Below, one piece after another: positions 59,831-64,000 of a stretch of DNA of 64,000 nucleotides (the first letter of the stretch is position 1; every line of letters begins with the position of its first letter). The position numbers were made by a program, and so were the translations under genes. The notes below the pieces were generated by a model that saw only the letters and a list, made by a program, of their open reading frames with translations, was not told where the DNA came from and ran no database searches. Origin of the DNA: Apiosordaria backusii (lineage: Eukaryota; Ascomycota; Sordariomycetes; Sordariales; Lasiosphaeriaceae); contig JAUKTV010000002.1 in the NCBI GenBank assembly GCA_030549205.1, forward strand, positions 3,782,001-3,846,000, given 5' to 3'.

Positions 59831-62800
59831 AAAAGTAAACAAGGCTATAGCATTTATATAATAAAGGTATAAAAGAAAAACTATTTTTATAAAAATAATA
59901 AAGAAAATAAAAAGAAAGGGAATAGTATAATAGTAAATAATAATATTATTAAACTTAGTACTATAGTTTTAACCTTTAAACTAACCTTTTAAAGTAAAGG
60001 AAGAAGGGGAAGGAAAAGAGTAAAATCCTATAAATAGTTAACAACGTTTCTATACAGTAGGAATAATAGACTTATAGGAAAGTAATACTTTTTTTAATTT
60101 TTATAAAAAAAGGAAATAGTAATAGAAGACCTTTAAAAGGAAATAGTAGTAAAGTATATAAAAGTAGTATAAACAGTATAGTTATTATATAAAGTATAAC
60201 TATACTATTTTAAAAGGTTAAAACCTAAAAGACTAATACTAAGGGCATAACCTTAATATACTATTAAAGTACTAATATTTAAAGAAGGGACTTCTTTTTA
60301 AAGGTTAATTCCTTAAAATATATTAGAAATGTATAACAGTTATAAGTAGAATATACTTATAGAGTAAATAAAGAGAAAGGCTATATTAAGTATAAGAAAG
60401 TTAAGCTATATAAATTTAAAGTAGTTAGTATAATGGAAAATCCTTTTTAAAGTTTTACTTTAAATAATAACAGTATACCTTAACTGTATATTCTCGGTAT
60501 ACTCGGTAATAAAGAAAGCGGTAAAATCTTAAAGCATTTACTTTATATTTTTAAAATAAAAGGCTATAATGTCGGTAAAATAAATAGAGGTTATATTTAA
60601 AGTAGGGGCAATAGTAATAACTAAAATAATAAGGATAATAATAAAGGTAATAGAAGTAGGTAAAAAGGAAAGGACAGTAGTTAAAGTCCTTTTTATATAA
60701 TAGAAGGTATATTAAGTTTAAGCCTAAACTTTAATAATACTTTAAAGGCATTACCGCTTTATAACTATAATACCGATAAGGAAGTAGCTTTTAATTTTCT
60801 AAAAGAAGCGGACGGCGGTAGCTTTATAAAAATAAAAGTCTTTTAATAAGTCTAAATTTTATTTTGTAAAGTCAGTACAGTTAAACCAAATATAATAGAA
60901 GGGCAAAATTTTTTTTTTTTTTTCTTATATTATTATAATGTTAAAAGTTAAAGAGTTTATCCTTAACTGCCATTAAGCAGAATATAGCCTATTAAAATAT
61001 TTAAAGGATTTAATATACTTTATTAAAACGTCTATATTATATAAGGACCACGCTTTCTTTTAAAGAAAGGTAGGCTTATAAAATCGTAAGGCTTTTTCTT
61101 TATAATATAACCTATATAGTAGTATCCTATTCTATTAATTAGCATAGTACCTATAATAGAAAGATAATAATCCTACCTTTTTTATTAGCTTAAAGCCGAT
61201 AAAGGTATTTTACCTTTTTCTTTATATAAAGAACGTAATAGATATAACTAGCTATAGGTTAGTACAGTACTTACAATATAAAGACGATAGGGCTTATAGT
61301 ATAAAGGTAAGGAAGGGATTATTATTATCGTCGTCATTATCGTTATTGTCGTTATCGTCGTCGTCGTCTTTCTATAAATTATAGTTAGAATATATATACT
61401 GTAGAGGTAAGTAGAAAGTACTTATTATATAGCAGTATTTATAGAAAGGAAAGGAGGCTAAAAGACCTTTCTTATTATTATCTTTAATAAGGTTATCTCT
61501 AAAGGTACTAACGGCAGCGGCGACGGTGTCGATAACCGGAAGAAAGGTAACTATAGTAAATATAATATTAGTATTATTAGTAGATAGTTAGGTTATATCT
61601 CCAGTATATATAGCTTATTTTTACTATAGTACTTACTTATAAGTTTAAAAGGAAAATTACTATAAGTATAGGGTCAGCCGCCTATTTAATAAGGTACTAA
61701 AGGTAAGTATAAATACTTATAAAGAAAAGAGAAGGCTTATTTATGTTTTAAAAAAACATTAAATTAGTAACTGCAGGACGACCTATAAGTAAAGTAACTT
61801 ATAAAATAGAGAAAAAAAACCTTGTAAAAGGCTGGAACTTAACGATAAGATTAAAATTCTACTAACCAGTTAGTTATTAACGGTTATAAAGTTATTATTA
61901 GTAAGGTAAGTATAGTATAGTAGTTATAGGGGAAAGATTTATTAAAGTATAAAAGGTTAAAGGAGGAAAGAAAGTAAGACGGTAGCGGTTGTAAAGAAAT
62001 AATAGAATAGTTAGGAATTAAAAGCTAAAAGCTTAGGCCTTTAGACAATCACTTACTTTATAACCTTAATAACTTAAGGCCGGACTATAAGCTATAGTTA
62101 TATAGTAATAATAGATATTGGAAAGGAAGAACCGGACTTACTATTAAGGGGGGTCTTTTGAAAAGTGCATTTAAAAGGCAGTTAACTTATAAGCACTTTA
62201 AATACTATCTAATAGCAACCGATAAAAGAAGGTTTATTTACTTTCCCCTTTTATTTCTTTACCTTCTTTTTACCTTACTTAACTTTCCTTTTAGCCTTTT
62301 CTTTTACTTTACATTCTACCTTATAACATTTTTTTAAATTACCTATAGTATATTTACTAATAAACTACTACTATTATATAAGGTCATTTAACCTTATAAC
62401 TCTATTATCTTTACCCTATTTATAATATAAAAGTATACCGCTTATAACTTACCTTTATTACCTTCCAATCCTTAAATACCATCCTATTTTACTATTTAAC
62501 CTATATTGTCTTTATATCTTTTTTAAAGGAATAACTGTCTAATACCTTTTTTATCGATAGCCCTATTTCTTTTAACCCTATATACCTATTGTTATTACCT
62601 TATTTACAATATAAAAGTACTTAATTTATAATCTATTACTGCTATCTCTTCCTATTATAAAATACACTTAACTTCTATTCCCTTTTCTTTACTAACTTTA
62701 TTACTATTCTATCTATAATAAAAGGCCGACCTTTCTATATCCTCTATCTAGCTAATAGCCCTTTAATTACTTAGCCCTTTTACTAATCCTACTATTATAA

Positions 62801-62835
62801 AGGGCCTTAAGGGCGGTTCTTAAAGATAGAAACCT
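59830..62835 (-). pseudogene. Gypsy-C post-pol region with possible long antisense reading frame
   Basis: About 3 kb between pol and the polypurine tract, longer than a plain 3' untranslated region. On the minus strand one frame can be followed from near 62850 down to about 61200, and perhaps to 60000, with only TAA/TAG (restorable Gln) and no TGA, while five TGAs fall in the other two minus frames. It includes a basic part (KVKEKAKRKVKQ, near 62300), TVAAAVSTFRDN (near 61520) and an Asp/Asn run (61325-61370). A plus-strand frame at 60340-60850 is also readable. Coding is possible, not shown; product unknown. Confidence 0.35.
61321..61372. repeat. Trinucleotide repeat (GTC/ATT type)
   Basis: About 17 interrupted triplets (GTC, ATC, ATT). 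On the minus strand it would encode DDDDDNDNND-type acidic residues in the antisense frame described for this region. Confidence 0.85.
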
Positions 62836-62848
62836 AAAAAGGAAAAGG
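62836..62848 (+). promoter_or_regulatory. Gypsy-C polypurine tract
   Basis: AAAAAGGAAAAGG just upstream of the 3' LTR start (TATTAAAATA, RIP of TGTCAGGGTG). Confidence 0.8.
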
Positions 62849-62851
62849 CCT

Positions 62852-63262
62852 TATTAAAATATAATTTAAATAGGCCTAAAGAATAGAGGTCCTAGATTAG
62901 TAATAATAGTACCTAATAGTTAATAACTGACAGACCTTTTAGGGTTTACTAATATAATATAAATAACATAGTTGCAATAGTTAAATGTTTATATATATAC
63001 CTAATCAATAGTTAGATTAGAGCAAACTGTAAGATCCTATAGTAGAAAGAGGTCCCTAAAGGAGGTAGCCGAGCCTAAGTTACCGGTAGGGTATATAGGG
63101 TAGCGTAGTAGACCTGGGATTTTAGGAAGGCTAGAGTTCAGTGTAGGTAGAATAATATACCTACATTGAACCACTATCGTCTTCTTATCGTAAACCCGTC
63201 GTATATGCAGCGTAGGCCACTTGCTTAGCCTCACACTCTAACGTGTAGAACCCCCCCTGACA
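62852..63262 (+). repeat. Gypsy-C 3' LTR (411 bp)
   Basis: Mirror image of the 5' LTR in mutation load: the first ~200 bp are RIP-mutated and the last ~210 bp intact. All differences seen from the 5' LTR are C/T or G/A. A 65-codon open frame on the minus strand (63037-63234) lies wholly in this LTR and is not a gene. Confidence 0.97.
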
Positions 63263-63267
63263 TTTAT

Positions 63268-63581
63268 CCTTACTTATACCTGGCTTCTAAACTATCCTAA
63301 CGTCTCTAGCTCTGTAAGGCTTCGATAAACATCCCTTTAGCCGGTTTCAGTATAGCTATAGCCTTGCAGCTACACCTATACTTAGTAGGTACCCCTAAGT
63401 AACAAGGCTATCTCATTGGTCTGTAGGTTATAGTAAAAGTAGGCCTTGCCCTACTTTTTACCTTAGCCACTAGCCAATGAAAATTCAGCTCTTTTACCCT
63501 ATATAAGACTTAAACTCACAACCTCTCAATTGTATACAGCAATTTGAAAGGCCCTCAGACGTATGCCACTGCGTCACGGGG
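63268..63581 (-). mobile_element. SINE candidate, 5' part with tRNA-like head
   Basis: The minus strand from 63581 carries an A-box-like GACGCAGTGGC, a hairpin AATTG-CTGTATA-CAATT (7-nt loop, GTA in anticodon position) and a B-box-like GTTGTGAGTTTAAGTC (about 63490-63507). Spacing between D-arm and hairpin is about 10 nt too long for a functional tRNA, so a tRNA-derived pol III head is the better reading. Downstream (63268-63480) has no further motif. Confidence 0.55.
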
Positions 63582-63595
63582 TAATTTATTTTTTA

Positions 63596-64000
63596 TTAAA
63601 TAGTATTAAATCTTAAAAGAGACTTTATCTTTTTTATTATTATAAACGTAAAAGGGGTCGATTATTTTTATAAACCAATGAAACTTAAATCTATAAATTA
63701 AAGGATATAATAATACAATATATTTATAAAAGCGGTATATTTTATTATAAACGGTATTAATATTAATGTAAATTATATTAGCTTTAACGTAAATTTAAAT
63801 AAAAGTTTAAAGAGTTTTTTTAATAAAATCTTTTTTTTAATAAATAATAACTATATCGTAAATAGCCTTTTCCTTTTTTAACTAATAACGTTTATTATCT
63901 TATTTAATAATTTTTAATTTTTTATAAATAATAGTAACGTCGGTAATTATTTAAGTAAATTATTTATTATAACTATAAGATTCTTCCTTATGAATATTAA
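63596..64000 (-). pseudogene. Gypsy-B gag end, continued
   Basis: Continues Gypsy-B after the SINE TSD. Minus-strand reading is Lys/Leu/Ile-rich with no motif; runs off the window. Confidence 0.4.

Larger units (their letters stand above)
53682..63262 (+). mobile_element. Gypsy-C: full-length Ty3/Gypsy retrotransposon, TSD TTTAT
   Basis: 9581 bp, two 411-bp LTRs (53682-54092, 62852-63262), TGTCAGGG...CCCTGACA, TSD TTTAT (53677-53681, 63263-63267). Plus-strand gag with zinc knuckle, then PR, RT, RH, IN and chromodomain-like tail, followed by an unusual ~3 kb region before the polypurine tract (62836-62848). RIP-mutated except at its outer edges. Confidence 0.95.
53516..63581 (-). mobile_element. 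Candidate tRNA-derived SINE (~480 bp), split by Gypsy-C; 14-bp TSD
   Basis: Pieces 53516-53681 and 63268-63581, bounded by an exact 14-bp direct repeat TAATTTATTTTTTA (53502-53515 and 63582-63595). The right end, read on the minus strand, starts CCCCGTGACGCAGTGGC and has a tRNA-like head; the left piece would be the tail. Gypsy-C sits inside with its own 5-bp TSD. Composition is closer to normal than that of Gypsy-B. No similar copy is present in the window. Confidence 0.65.
48629..64000 (-). mobile_element. Gypsy-B: old Ty3/Gypsy element on the minus strand, split by X copy 4 and a SINE
   Basis: Pieces 48629-49560, 50541-53515 and 63582-64000 are joined by exact TSDs of the inserts. Minus-strand order from right to left: gag with a zinc knuckle (52869-52910), RT (active site 51185-51196), then integrase. 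RIP-saturated like Gypsy-A. LTRs are not seen; the 5' end is beyond 64000. Confidence 0.8.

Noticed and set aside
63037..63234. 65-codon open frame on the minus strand
   Set aside because: Entirely inside the Gypsy-C 3' LTR, antisense, no family features.
63490..63581. A functional tRNA-Tyr (GTA) gene
   Set aside because: A 7-nt loop with GTA exists, but about 10 extra nucleotides separate it from the D-arm and the acceptor stem does not close; a tRNA-derived SINE head explains it better.
1..64000. CRISPR arrays, rRNA genes, secondary-metabolite or effector genes
   Set aside because: No regularly spaced direct repeats, no rRNA-like sequence and no intact ORF over 90 codons. Small effector genes are typical of such AT-rich blocks in some plant-associated fungi, but none is visible here.

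Overview
No intact protein-coding host gene is visible. The window looks like an AT-rich, transposon-packed block from a filamentous ascomycete (Pezizomycotina). Reasons: very high A+T; TpA everywhere with CpA/TpG nearly absent; stops that are almost all TAA/TAG where the families expect Gln or Trp; and elements of the Ty3/Gypsy, Ty1/Copia and pogo/Fot1 types common in such genomes. This is the footprint of repeat-induced point mutation (RIP, C-to-T at CpA on both strands). The species cannot be named. Exact target-site duplications (TSDs) let much of the window be read as nested insertions.

Layout. 1-8828: Gypsy-A (+), an old Gypsy element (gag, PR, RT, RH, IN order still readable), broken by three copies of a ~1 kb family here called element X (2678-3633 minus, 4303-5299 plus, 6740-7731 plus). 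8829-9658 and 17321-17378: 3' end of a minus-strand Copia element (Copia-0), split by full-length Copia-1 (9659-17315, TSD AGTTT). 17379-43020: Gypsy-D (+), split by Copia-3 (17881-24271, minus, TSD AAATC) and Copia-2 (32107-42091, plus, TSD ATATC). Copia-2 itself carries a pogo/Fot1-like DNA transposon (34619-36567, TSD TA) and a GC-rich unmutated solo LTR (41459-41883, TSD TTATA). 43025-48628: a graveyard of decayed X fragments. 48629-64000: Gypsy-B (minus), carrying a fourth X copy (49561-50540) and a candidate tRNA-derived SINE (53516-63581, 14-bp TSD), which is itself split by full-length Gypsy-C (53682-63262, TSD TTTAT, 411-bp LTRs).

Function. Nothing here should be able to move by itself. 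All six recognisable reverse-transcriptase active sites read YxNN in place of YxDD. Zinc-binding Cys/His have become Tyr in Gag knuckles and integrase fingers. The pogo transposase has lost two catalytic Asp. The likely order of events (inference) is: Gypsy-A and Gypsy-B oldest and RIP-saturated; then X copies, Copia-0 and Gypsy-D; then Copia-1, -2 and -3, the SINE and Gypsy-C; last the solo LTR in Copia-2, which shows no RIP.

The least explained items are element X (clean 13-14 bp TSDs, no LTR or terminal inverted repeat, an internal 24-bp minisatellite of variable copy number), the ~3 kb post-pol region of Gypsy-C with a long possible antisense frame, and the repeated pattern in which the outer edges of the LTR pair are spared from RIP while the inner edges are not.
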